From Alphaproteobacteria bacterium (GTDB lineage: Bacteria > Pseudomonadota > Alphaproteobacteria > JANQMY01), in assembly GCA_028289425.1 (NCBI GenBank), contig JANQPL010000004.1:124001-188000 (forward strand): a stretch of DNA of 64,000 nt. Direction: 5' to 3'. The notes beneath the pieces are model-generated. The model was given only the letters and a program-made list of their open reading frames with translations, did not search any database and had not been told where the DNA came from. A program made the position numbers and the translations under genes. Position 1 is the first letter of the stretch. The number at the start of each line of letters is the position of its first letter. This document shows, piece after piece, positions 1-7,977 of the stretch.

Positions 1-85
1 CCTGCGCCTTGCCTGCCAATGACAGGCCAAGCGGCCCCGGAAACATTTCCGGATAGAGCGTCAACACCTGGGCACACCACGTCAT
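1..85 (-). CDS. trmD: tRNA (guanine-N1)-methyltransferase TrmD, N-terminal fragment
   Basis: Only the first 28 or so codons lie in the window, reading off its left edge. They translate as [20 protein letters not shown] and on, the conserved N-terminus of TrmD, which methylates G37 of tRNAs using SAM. The ATG (83-85, complement) shares one base with the rimM stop codon (TGATG), so the two are translationally coupled. Position right after rimM matches the usual alphaproteobacterial order. The catalytic knot domain is outside the window, so identity rests on this N-terminus and on context. Confidence 0.9.
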   Translation of the reverse strand, partial: MTWCAQVLTLYPEMFPGPLGLSLAGKAQ

Positions 86-633
86 CACTCGCTCTCCAGA
101 ACACCGTTCGGCGGATCCACCATGACAATGCCTGCTTCCAGATCGACCTTCGGAACCACGTCCAGGGTGAAGGGGACGAACACAGTCTTTTTCTTGTCCT
201 TGTCCGATCCGACGAGAGCCACTTCCATAAGATCGCCCGCGCCGAAATCGGCCACCTGCACCACGTCGCCAAGCTGGGCACCGGTCCGATCGATCACCCG
301 AAGGCCGATCAAATCGGCGATGTAGAATTCGTCCTCCTCTGCTTCCGGGAGACGGTCGCGCGGCACGTAAAGCCGTGTGCCTTTGAGCGCTTGCGCCTGT
401 TCCCGGGTTTCAATGCCTTCCAATTTGGCCGTGACCCCTGCTTTGGCCCGGCCGGTAATCGTCACCTCAAACGTCTTAGAACCATCTTCGGTTTGCACCG
501 GCCCATAGGCCCCGACCCCGTCGGGATTTTCCGTAAAGGGCTTGATGGTCACTGCCCCGCGCACCCCATGGGCACCGGACACGGCGCCCAGGCAGACACG
601 GTTTGGGTCAGCTTTCGGTCTCGGCTCCTTCAT
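85..633 (-). CDS. rimM: 16S rRNA processing protein RimM
   Basis: 182 residues, normal for RimM, which helps mature the 3' (head) domain of 16S rRNA and binds ribosomal protein S19. The N-terminal RimM barrel runs from about residue 13 ([15 protein letters not shown], the family signature) to 95. The C-terminal PRC barrel begins near 100 ([13 protein letters not shown]) and ends with the typical [13 protein letters not shown] stretch. The chosen ATG makes the gene overlap the end of rpsP by 26 bp. A start further in would lose basic N-terminal residues but not the domain. It overlaps trmD by one base at the other end. The gene is part of the ffh-rpsP-rimM-trmD block. Confidence 0.95.
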   Translation of the reverse strand: MKEPRPKADPNRVCLGAVSGAHGVRGAVTIKPFTENPDGVGAYGPVQTEDGSKTFEVTITGRAKAGVTAKLEGIETREQAQALKGTRLYVPRDRLPEAEEDEFYIADLIGLRVIDRTGAQLGDVVQVADFGAGDLMEVALVGSDKDKKKTVFVPFTLDVVPKVDLEAGIVMVDPPNGVLESE

Positions 634-1081
634 TCGTCTCTTCTGTCGGGGCTTCTTCCGCGGGCGCTTCTTCCGCCGGTGCTTCTTCGGCCGGCGCCTC
701 CTCTGCCGGAGCTTCCGCCGCCTCCTTCTCGGCCTGGGCCGCTTCTTCGGCCGCTAGGCGCGCCGCTTCCGCCCGCTCTTGCGCCTTAGCTTTCGGATTT
801 GCTTTTTGCGGATTGTTGCCCGGCTTGAATTCCAAAATGTTGGCATCGCCCAGGAAGCGCGCCACCCGGTCGGTGGGCTTAGCGCCATGGCCCAACCAAT
901 GTTTCACGCGATCCTCATCAAAGGAGATCCGCTTCTCGCTGTCTTTCGGCAGCAAAGGATTGTAGACCCCAAGCCGCTCGATAAAGCGGCCGTCGCGCGG
1001 GCTGCGGCTGTCAGCCACCACAATCCGGTAGAACGGGCGTTTCTTGGTGCCGCCCCGTGCCAATCTAATCTTAAGAGCCAT
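608..1081 (-). CDS. rpsP: 30S ribosomal protein S16 with long acidic/alanine C-terminal tail
   Basis: The first 80-85 residues ([20 protein letters not shown] onward) are a standard bacterial S16, a primary 16S rRNA binding protein needed for 30S assembly. S16 is usually 80-100 residues; this one has 157. The extra 70 residues are Ala/Glu/Lys-rich and end in five or so EEAPA repeats, then NEGAETES. Alphaproteobacterial S16 proteins often carry variable tails, but this one is a clear pentapeptide repeat matched by a 15-bp DNA tandem repeat. It lies 60 bp downstream of ffh and overlaps rimM by 26 bp. Confidence 0.95.
   Translation of the reverse strand: MALKIRLARGGTKKRPFYRIVVADSRSPRDGRFIERLGVYNPLLPKDSEKRISFDEDRVKHWLGHGAKPTDRVARFLGDANILEFKPGNNPQKANPKAKAQERAEAARLAAEEAAQAEKEAAEAPAEEAPAEEAPAEEAPAEEAPTEETNEGAETES
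646..722 (-). repeat. 15-bp tandem repeat in the rpsP tail
   Basis: About five imperfect 15-bp units of the form GGCGCTTCTTCCGCC (plus strand) encode the EEAPA repeats of the S16 tail. Unit length is a multiple of three, so gain or loss of units would keep the frame. Confidence 0.8.
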
Positions 1082-1121
1082 TGAAAACTTGCCTTCTTTC
1101 GTCGTCGTCTCTTGCGTTGGT

Positions 1122-1136
1122 TAGAACTAAATTCTA
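1122..1136. repeat. TAGAA-N5-TTCTA palindrome, copy 1
   Basis: Exact TAGAA CTAAA TTCTA in the ffh-rpsP gap, five bases past the ffh stop codon. The same 10-base palindrome with a 5-base spacer recurs exactly at 3656 and 12890 and with one change at 7473. Function unknown; the arms are too short and AT-rich for a normal intrinsic terminator. Confidence 0.5.
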
Positions 1137-1141
1137 GTCGT

Positions 1142-2641
<1,500 letters not shown>

Positions 2642-3009
2642 TATCGTACCTGCTTAGCCGTCCCACTCCCCCTTCCCAACCGCCCCTAGGGTACCATCGC
2701 GGGTGGTTGGGAAGGGGGAGTGGGACGGCCAGGCCCAAATCCAAAAAGCCATGCACCAATGGCGCCCGTGGGCGAATCCTCGCTGACGGACGTTGACCCC
2801 GGCCCCCCCAATGCGAACATTGCCGAGCCGCGAGCGGATACATGACACTCCTAACCTGAAGTGGGCGGAACCTACTGCCCGTGTCGACTAAGGTCAAGCG
2901 CAGATCCGCAGACAACCAATTGTGCCGGCCTCAAGCTTACGTTGTTTTAATCAACCTAGGGTATCACCTACCCGGTCGCCTTTTTCGCGAATCCGCTGGA
3001 GTCCCTCAA
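2642..3009. other. intergenic region between divergent ffh and lipoprotein genes
   Basis: 368 bp without a supported gene. It holds the hairpin repeat at 2657-2729 and must contain the promoters of the ffh block (minus) and of the lipoprotein gene (plus). I could not pick a convincing -35/-10 pair for either. Confidence 0.6.
2657..2729. repeat. GC-rich dispersed hairpin repeat, copy 1
   Basis: Perfect 25-bp inverted repeat (arms 2657-2681 and 2705-2729) around a 23-bp centre that includes GGTACC. The arm core CTCCCCCTTCCCAACC and central GGTACC are shared with the second copy at 7815-7879. Both are followed on the right by CGGCC and, 20-30 bp on, by CCATGCACC. This marks a dispersed REP/MITE-like element rather than a terminator. 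It sits directly upstream of the ffh ribosome site. Confidence 0.85.
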
Positions 3010-3612
3010 ATGTCAAAATTCATTCTGTGTTTGCTTGCCGTTGTTTCGGTGGGCCTAGTTTCTTGCGCAACGGCGCCGTCCAAACCCGTTCCCCCAAGTG
3101 TCCAGCGTACCCTCGCGATCAAGGGCGTCGACGTGCGCTTCGAGCCCGATTTCCGTCTGCCCAGCATGGGCGTAAAGATGTTCTATTACGGGGAGTACCG
3201 GAAGCGGTATCCACAATTGGCGCAAAACGCTTCGGCCGACGGTTCCGGCCGCGGCAGACTTACCAAAGAATACATCGCGCTCACCCTGGGCAACGAGGTG
3301 GGGCGGCGCTTCACATCAGAACTCCGCGGACACCGACCAACAAAGATCGTTCTAACGGTGAGCGGCATCAGCCTATCCGGCCCCACTGCCACCATTCTTA
3401 TCGGACGCAATAATGCGGTCAAAGCGACCGCCGAATTCGTAGACCTAAAGACGGGCGCCCTGATCGGACGATATGAAGACATTTACGCCCAGGAAGGTGA
3501 TCAGGGTGGTCTGATCTCGGCCGCCGTCGAAGCTGCTTCCAAATATGGCCCTGCGGACGATGCGGCCCATGCCTTTTCGAACGTGCTGTGGAACAGGTTC
3601 TACAGATCTTGA
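3010..3612 (+). CDS. predicted lipoprotein of unknown function
   Basis: 200 residues from the ATG at 3010. The N-terminus has a basic/hydrophobic signal sequence ending in the lipobox VSCA with Cys19, so the protein should be lipidated and anchored in the envelope. The open frame extends upstream to 2881, but that part lacks signal-peptide character. The mature part is basic, mixed alpha/beta in appearance, with a stretch LTKEYIALTLGNEVGRRFTS and a later hydrophobic KIVLTVSGISL segment resembling DUF4410/LPP-type small lipoproteins. I do not recognise the exact family. It stands alone between ffh (divergent) and a convergent methyltransferase. Confidence 0.75.
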   Translation: MSKFILCLLAVVSVGLVSCATAPSKPVPPSVQRTLAIKGVDVRFEPDFRLPSMGVKMFYYGEYRKRYPQLAQNASADGSGRGRLTKEYIALTLGNEVGRRFTSELRGHRPTKIVLTVSGISLSGPTATILIGRNNAVKATAEFVDLKTGALIGRYEDIYAQEGDQGGLISAAVEAASKYGPADDAAHAFSNVLWNRFYRS

Positions 3613-3655
3613 CGAGACAATAGGATCGCCCGCGGCCCCGCTAGACTGGGCGGAC

Positions 3656-3670
3656 TAGAATAGAATTCTA
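3656..3670. repeat. TAGAA-N5-TTCTA palindrome, copy 2
   Basis: Exact TAGAA TAGAA TTCTA. On the minus strand the first three bases are the TAG stop codon of the methyltransferase gene (3668-3670). It lies in the gap between two convergent genes. Confidence 0.5.
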
Positions 3671-4537
3671 CGCAGGCCGTAGGAACGCCCAGAAATTGTC
3701 GTTCGTCGGCAAGTTGGCGAGCCTTGGAAACCGGGTCGTCAATCCCGCACTCGCCGCCATTTTTTCAAGGCTGCCCTCGGTAAAGTAATTGACGTGGTCC
3801 GGCAGCCTGATCCCGCACCAAGACGAGCGCATGACTTTTGCGTTGAGCGATCCGAAATTCGGCACTTTGACAACGGCGATACCGCTGGGCTTGAGCACCC
3901 GCCGCACCTGGTGCAGCACATCCAGCGGTTGGATTTCATGCTCCAGATAGGAATTCAGCATGGCGCCGTCGAACATGCCGTCCTCAAACTGCTTAAGACC
4001 TTCGGTCGAGGGGGCATGCACGCAATGACCGCCCTTTGACCGGAACAATGCGTCGGCCTGTGCCGCCAGCCCCTTAGACACTTCGACACCGAAGGGGGTC
4101 GTCATTTCCGGCAACCGCAGCACATGCCCCCCGCTGCCGCAGCCCACATCGATCACATTGCCGGCCGGAACGAACTTTGACAGGAACAGCTCTGTTTCCG
4201 GCCGCGGAAAGATGTGGAGCCGCCATCTTGTTTTTTCATCGATCCAGCTGAAGACCGGGCGCTTCTTCTTTCGCCGTTTTGCCTCCACGGCAAAGGATTT
4301 TTCCCAGGCATGATCCTCGGAAAGATCTTCATAGGGCAGCGCTTCGGTGAGGTAAGCGAATCCGCAGGCGCGGCACGCACCAATGGTCCAGTCCGCGTTG
4401 CCCAAGCCTAAATCGTCATAATCGGCCCCGTTACATTGGGGACAGTTTCTGGGGATTTTTGTCTTCCCGCTTGCCAAGGCAATCTCCCGCGCCGCCCGCC
4501 GGCGACTATCCCCCAACGCCCCAAGACCGTCAATCAA
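3668..4537 (-). CDS. class I SAM methyltransferase with N-terminal zinc ribbon
   Basis: 289 residues. Four cysteines in two pairs (C32-x2-C35 and C55-x2-C58) form a probable zinc ribbon. The SAM-binding motif I is VIDVGCGSGG at 128-137, followed by a Methyltransf_23-like core with GAMLNSYLEHEIQPLDVLHQ and an H-V-N-Y-F-T motif (DHVNYFTEGSLEKM) typical of this group. Such zinc-ribbon methyltransferases often act in polysaccharide or natural-product modification; the substrate here cannot be read from sequence or neighbours, as no sugar gene is nearby. It ends on the TAGAA palindrome at 3656-3670. Confidence 0.85.
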   Translation of the reverse strand: MIDGLGALGDSRRRAAREIALASGKTKIPRNCPQCNGADYDDLGLGNADWTIGACRACGFAYLTEALPYEDLSEDHAWEKSFAVEAKRRKKKRPVFSWIDEKTRWRLHIFPRPETELFLSKFVPAGNVIDVGCGSGGHVLRLPEMTTPFGVEVSKGLAAQADALFRSKGGHCVHAPSTEGLKQFEDGMFDGAMLNSYLEHEIQPLDVLHQVRRVLKPSGIAVVKVPNFGSLNAKVMRSSWCGIRLPDHVNYFTEGSLEKMAASAGLTTRFPRLANLPTNDNFWAFLRPA

Positions 4538-4589
4538 GGGGTGCCCAGCTGCACGGCGAAGAAACGACAGCGGTGGCGCGCCAGTGTCC

Positions 4590-4644
4590 CGAATCCGAAG
4601 TTCGTTTCACTGTTGCAGCAAGCGCCGGACGAACTTCGGATTCG
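4590..4644. repeat. 16-bp perfect inverted repeat
   Basis: Arms CGAATCCGAAGTTCGT (4590-4605) and its exact complement (4629-4644) flank a 23-base loop. It lies in the 196-bp gap between the divergent methyltransferase and membrane-protein genes. It has no T-run on either side, so a terminator is unlikely. It could be an operator, a structured 5' leader, or a dispersed repeat; no second copy is visible in the window. Confidence 0.7.
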
Positions 4645-4733
4645 TAAGGACGCTAGCGCACATGTGAGGTGCGCCTACGCACCGGCTGAGATAGACTGCT
4701 GCCAGAACAAAATTCGACTGGGTGGGAAATCTC

Positions 4734-5246
4734 ATGACGCAAAAGTATTTGTGGGGCGCGGCGACCGTGTTGATCGCAACGGCGGCCGCCCTATCGGGGG
4801 CCGGCGCCGAAGAATACGGCAAGGGAAATGGGGCGCTTGAATATTTCGACGCCGAAGGCATCGCCGCATCCCCTCAATGGGTGCAGATCTGGATCTTTGT
4901 CATGCTGGGCACCTTCGCTTTGGGCCTTGTCTTCGTCTGGTGGCGCCCGATCGCCCGTTGGGCCGTGGGCGGCATTCTGGCCAGCCTGTTCTTGGGCGAA
5001 ATCCCCTTTGCCGCGTTGGATCTGCCTTATCTGTCGGGTGCGATTGCCATCGCCCATCTGGTCTGCTGGTCACCCGCGCTCTATTTGCTGCTGACCCGGC
5101 GCCCCTTCCTGCAGGCGGGTGAGGCCGTCGGGTACCGTGTGTGGACCGCCGCGATGACCGGGGTCATCTTGTTTTCGTTCGTCTTTGATTTGCGGGACGC
5201 AGCCATCTACATCGATCACTTCTCAGGACTGGGGCTCATGTCCTAG
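4734..5246 (+). CDS. small multi-pass membrane protein, unknown function
   Basis: 170 residues from the ATG at 4734, preceded by GGTGGGA at a good distance; an in-frame GTG at 4722 lies inside that ribosome site and is less likely. An N-terminal hydrophobic segment (about 5-25, ending AGAEE) looks like a signal peptide. About four further membrane segments follow, near residues 48-67 (IWIFVMLGTFALGLVFVWW), 75-95, 98-117 and 132-152. I do not recognise the family. The gene stands alone, divergent from the methyltransferase gene. Confidence 0.7.
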   Translation: MTQKYLWGAATVLIATAAALSGAGAEEYGKGNGALEYFDAEGIAASPQWVQIWIFVMLGTFALGLVFVWWRPIARWAVGGILASLFLGEIPFAALDLPYLSGAIAIAHLVCWSPALYLLLTRRPFLQAGEAVGYRVWTAAMTGVILFSFVFDLRDAAIYIDHFSGLGLMS

Positions 5247-5259
5247 AACGGTCATTCTG
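5244..5259. repeat. near-match to the TAGAA/TTCTA gene-end palindrome
   Basis: TAGAA CGGTCA TTCTG, spacer six instead of five and one arm change. The TAG is the stop codon of the membrane-protein gene, as in the other copies. Confidence 0.3.
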
Positions 5260-5398
5260 TAACAGAAATATGACGAACGCTCTTCTAGTATGAGGGATTT
5301 GTGACAGTCCGGCTGGGGGCCGTCATAAAACTTTTTTCGGTCCCCCCTCCATTCTCAGATCTTTTGCAGAACGGTCGGAGGGGACGGTTGTCGACCCG

Positions 5399-6301
5399 CT
5401 ACTGGCCTGCCGGGAACCTCGTCTCGATCAAGGCAACGCCGCGACCACGAATGGTTTCTGCCCAGGGTGCGAAATCCGCGGTTCTGACCGCACGGACGCG
5501 GCCTTCGCCCATCGTTTCGAATTCGAACCGTGCGCCTTCATAGTCCAGCGCCGCGCGTCCTTGGCCAATCGGAACCGACACCTTGTCGGCGTTTCCCGTC
5601 TCCAATCGGCTTTGAAATTGGGGGAACGTCACAAGCTCTTCCCGGATGACCACCCAGTCGAGAATGGGCGCGGACACAACAATCTCTGTATCGTTGACCG
5701 CCTCAATCACCAGAACGCGTTTCCAGGCCACCTCTTCCGACAGGCCGGCATCTTCATAGGCCGCAGCCGGCATTTGAACCGGAATGTCGAACAGAGGTGC
5801 CGACTTCTTCGCCTTGTAGCGCACCATGTCCATGCGGCCATCTTTGTCCGAATCGACAATGCAGTAGAAGCCGGCCGGAACGCCATGGGGATTGTTGCGA
5901 TGATCGCTCCGGCAGTAGCTGCCCCGATAGGTGTTGCCGTAAAGATCGAATGTGGTTCCAACCGCCCATGTGCCCTGTTTCTTGGCGGTGTTCTGGAGGG
6001 GCTCCGTCAGGCGGATGGTTTTCTTGCGCAAACGCAACTCTTCGGCATAAAGCACGTCGCCGGCCGCCAGGGTGCGGGCAACATTCGGCGCGGCCGAGGC
6101 CACCGTCCGCACGCCGTCCAGATACCAATCGGGGTAAAGGCCCCGTTGCTGCCCTTTATAGACCGCCTCGAAAGGCCCCGCGCGCATGACTTCTTTGGCA
6201 CCCGGGAACCCCCGAACGTCTTTGGCGACGACGGAAGTACTTCCCAAGGCTCCAAACGTTGACAAACCCACGCACAGATAAGCAACCAAACCCAAACGCA
6301 T
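5399..6301 (-). CDS. predicted exported protein, unknown function
   Basis: 300 residues from the ATG at 6301, which has GAGGAG ten bases upstream; the open frame also runs to a GTG at 6319, which would overlap that site. Residues 1-28 form a signal peptide (hydrophobic, then AKDVRG). The mature chain is mostly beta-rich, with four or five short motifs such as GTTFDLYGNTYRGSYCRSD and an Asp-rich DSDKDGRMDMVRY stretch that resembles a calcium-binding loop (DxDxDG). Two cysteines in the centre could form a disulfide. No family is recognised and the neighbours are unrelated. Confidence 0.7.
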   Translation of the reverse strand: MRLGLVAYLCVGLSTFGALGSTSVVAKDVRGFPGAKEVMRAGPFEAVYKGQQRGLYPDWYLDGVRTVASAAPNVARTLAAGDVLYAEELRLRKKTIRLTEPLQNTAKKQGTWAVGTTFDLYGNTYRGSYCRSDHRNNPHGVPAGFYCIVDSDKDGRMDMVRYKAKKSAPLFDIPVQMPAAAYEDAGLSEEVAWKRVLVIEAVNDTEIVVSAPILDWVVIREELVTFPQFQSRLETGNADKVSVPIGQGRAALDYEGARFEFETMGEGRVRAVRTADFAPWAETIRGRGVALIETRFPAGQ

Positions 6302-6669
6302 CGCCACGCAACTCCTCACTGTTTATGCGCGGGAGTATGGCCAAGGGGTCCTTAAGATTTCGCTTTCCCCGCTTTGGTTTGCCGGCCGGCATGCGTGGCC
6401 GGCGCCAAAAAATTGGCGGATTGAACGTTGTTCCAGCGCGCGGGCCGGTGCGGGCGCCCCTTCGGTCGCCACTGGACGAGTGGCGTTGCCCATGGCGAGA
6501 GGACCGGCCGGCTCTTAAAACGCGTCGGACAAGCTTTCTCCGTTGCCGTCGAGTTCGCGTGTGGGAAACAACGGGGGAGAACGTTCGGCCTTATGATAGA
6601 TGAACAGCTATTCGGGCCGTCCGCAAAACAATCACTAGTAGACCGATTGCCTTATTCCCATTGTGAAGG

Positions 6670-6807
6670 ATGGAGCCCAAGAAACTGCGTGCCAAAGTTC
6701 AGCTCAAGACAGGACGGACCAAATGGTGGTGGCACGGTGACACGCCCATCGAAAAAGACGCTTGCCCCGCCGAACCCGAACAAAATCCCCAAGAAACCCA
6801 TGGATAG
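6670..6807 (+). CDS. possible 45-residue small protein
   Basis: ATG at 6670 to TAG at 6807. The product is basic at the start (MEPKKLRAKVQLKTGRTKWW), has three tryptophans in a row followed by HGDTP, and an acidic, proline-rich end with one Cys. An in-frame stop lies just six bases upstream of the ATG. AAGG overlaps the start too closely to be a normal ribosome site, so translation is doubtful. Listed only because the composition is protein-like. Confidence 0.2.
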   Translation: MEPKKLRAKVQLKTGRTKWWWHGDTPIEKDACPAEPEQNPQETHG

Positions 6808-6825
6808 AAACAGTGTTACCTATTG

Positions 6826-6845
6826 TCACATATGTGAGGTATGCT
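6826..6845 (+). promoter_or_regulatory. palindrome and possible -10 box at the TetR gene start
   Basis: TCACATATGTGA (6826-6837) is a perfect 12-bp palindrome, with TATGCT (6840-6845) just after it as a possible -10 box. TTACCT 18 bp further up could be a weak -35. Transcription would then begin only a few bases before the ATG at 6858, giving a leaderless or nearly leaderless message. The palindrome is well placed for autorepression by the TetR protein. All of this is inferred from position. Confidence 0.4.
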
Positions 6846-6857
6846 ATCACTGGATGC

Positions 6858-7475
6858 ATGAACAGCGACCCTGGTTACGATCTGAAGGCCGAGCGCCAGG
6901 CAGCACATGCCCGCCTGCGCCAGGCGATCTTGGATGCCGCAACGCGCCTTTTGGTAGAAAGCGGACCGGACGGTCTGTCGGTGCGAAACCTGGCCACAGC
7001 AGTGGGGGCGTCGACCAAGGTGGTGTACAGCCATTTCGGCGGCATGCAGGGTGTGGTTTCGGCCGTTTATGGAGAGGGATTCCAGAGACTGACCCAAGCG
7101 CTGGAGGCATCCGACGACATCAATCAACCGCCGCCGGTCAGATTGGCTTCCATTGCAGCCGCCTATCGCCGGTTTGCCCTGACCTATCCGGATTTGTTTG
7201 ATCTTATGTACGGGCCAAATGCGAAATGGCTGGCGCCGTCGAGCGACGACCGCCTGCCGGCAGCGCCGTCCTTGGACATTGTGACAAAAGTCATTCTGAC
7301 CGGGCAAGTCACCCACCATTTCAAACCAGGCGATGCGGTCGAATTGGCCCATCAGTTTTGGGCGACCATGCATGGGCCGGTTGCTCTAGAAGCGACCCTT
7401 TGGCTCGACCGAACACCCGAGAAAACATTTGGACAGGTTGTGGAAGGGGCAATTACGGCGCTGACCCTCGAATAG
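6858..7475 (+). CDS. TetR/AcrR family transcriptional regulator, WHG-type C-terminus
   Basis: 205 residues from the ATG at 6858. The helix-turn-helix lies at about residues 20-66 (ILDAATRLLVESGPDGLSVR, then VGASTKVVYSHFGGM). The C-terminal part has the AYRRFALTYPDLFDLMYG and FWATMHGPVALE motifs of the WHG ligand-binding domain. The open frame extends to 6762, but that part is not TetR-like and contains the palindrome described above. No ribosome site is evident. Nearest plus-strand neighbour is the YbbP-like permease 500 bp on; a regulatory link to it is only a guess. The gene ends in a near copy of the TAGAA palindrome. Confidence 0.85.
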   Translation: MNSDPGYDLKAERQAAHARLRQAILDAATRLLVESGPDGLSVRNLATAVGASTKVVYSHFGGMQGVVSAVYGEGFQRLTQALEASDDINQPPPVRLASIAAAYRRFALTYPDLFDLMYGPNAKWLAPSSDDRLPAAPSLDIVTKVILTGQVTHHFKPGDAVELAHQFWATMHGPVALEATLWLDRTPEKTFGQVVEGAITALTLE

Positions 7476-7487
7476 AACATTGTTCTG
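7473..7487. repeat. TAGAA-N5-TTCTG, one-base variant of the gene-end palindrome
   Basis: TAGAA CATTG TTCTG, where TAG is the TetR gene stop codon. The inner AGAAC-ATT-GTTCT is a perfect 13-base palindrome. Confidence 0.4.
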
Positions 7488-7777
7488 CCATGCCTGGGGA
7501 TCGCCGTCTTGTTCTCAATTGGCTTCTCTTCCGCGACAATATTGGTTAAACTTATTGAAGCCCAGTTTGTGAATGGGAACAGGCATTTATGCACTTGATC
7601 CAGCGCCAAAACCCCATAGATCTGACCAATGCCCTTGCCGGCAACCTTCCCGCCGTCCCTGTCGAGCGCTTTGCCTTGCCGTTCATATCCAGCCAATTGC
7701 CGATTAACACGCCCGCGACGCGAGGTCGTGTCGGCAAAGCATTTGCGATGGGCCTAAGCGCCACGGGTGAAACGGGG

Positions 7778-7919
7778 ATGAACCCCATGCACCCATCTTC
7801 TGAAGGCATCGCCAGCCCTCTCCCCCTTCCCAACCACCCCAACGGTACCCTGGCGGGTGGTTGGGAAGGGGGAGAGGGCGGCCGGGTAATCAAACATCGC
7901 ATGAACCCCATGCACCCAT
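7778..7919. repeat. 19-bp direct repeats flanking the hairpin repeat
   Basis: ATGAACCCCATGCACCCAT occurs exactly at 7778-7796 and 7901-7919, 123 bp apart, on either side of the hairpin. A related CCATGCACC follows copy 1 at 2749. The block may be two tandem repeat units of which one has lost its hairpin. Confidence 0.75.
7815..7879. repeat. GC-rich dispersed hairpin repeat, copy 2
   Basis: 25-bp perfect inverted repeat (7815-7839 and 7855-7879) with a 15-base loop containing GGTACC. Shares the arm core CTCCCCCTTCCCAACC with copy 1 at 2657-2729. Confidence 0.85.
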
Positions 7920-7977
7920 TGTCTTTTGGGCTAAGCCATCCTATGCCGCCCTCTCGACAGGTTGAGCCGGAGGGCAA

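Larger units (their letters stand above)
6302..6857. other. 556-bp intergenic region upstream of the TetR gene
   Basis: Longest stretch here without a firm gene. It must hold the promoter of the exported-protein gene (minus) and ends in the TetR control region. One 45-codon open frame (6670-6807) is listed separately. Two long plus-strand frames run through the region but have no protein-like character. Nothing else is recognised. Confidence 0.5.
7476..7977. other. 502-bp intergenic region with dispersed repeat
   Basis: No gene supported. The right half holds a second copy of the GC-rich hairpin repeat, flanked by a 19-bp direct repeat. Long open frames on both strands here are products of the repeat composition. 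Confidence 0.6.

Noticed and set aside
6762-6857. Upstream extension of the TetR gene to 6762
   Set aside because: The extra 32 residues are not TetR-like and cover the palindrome and probable promoter.
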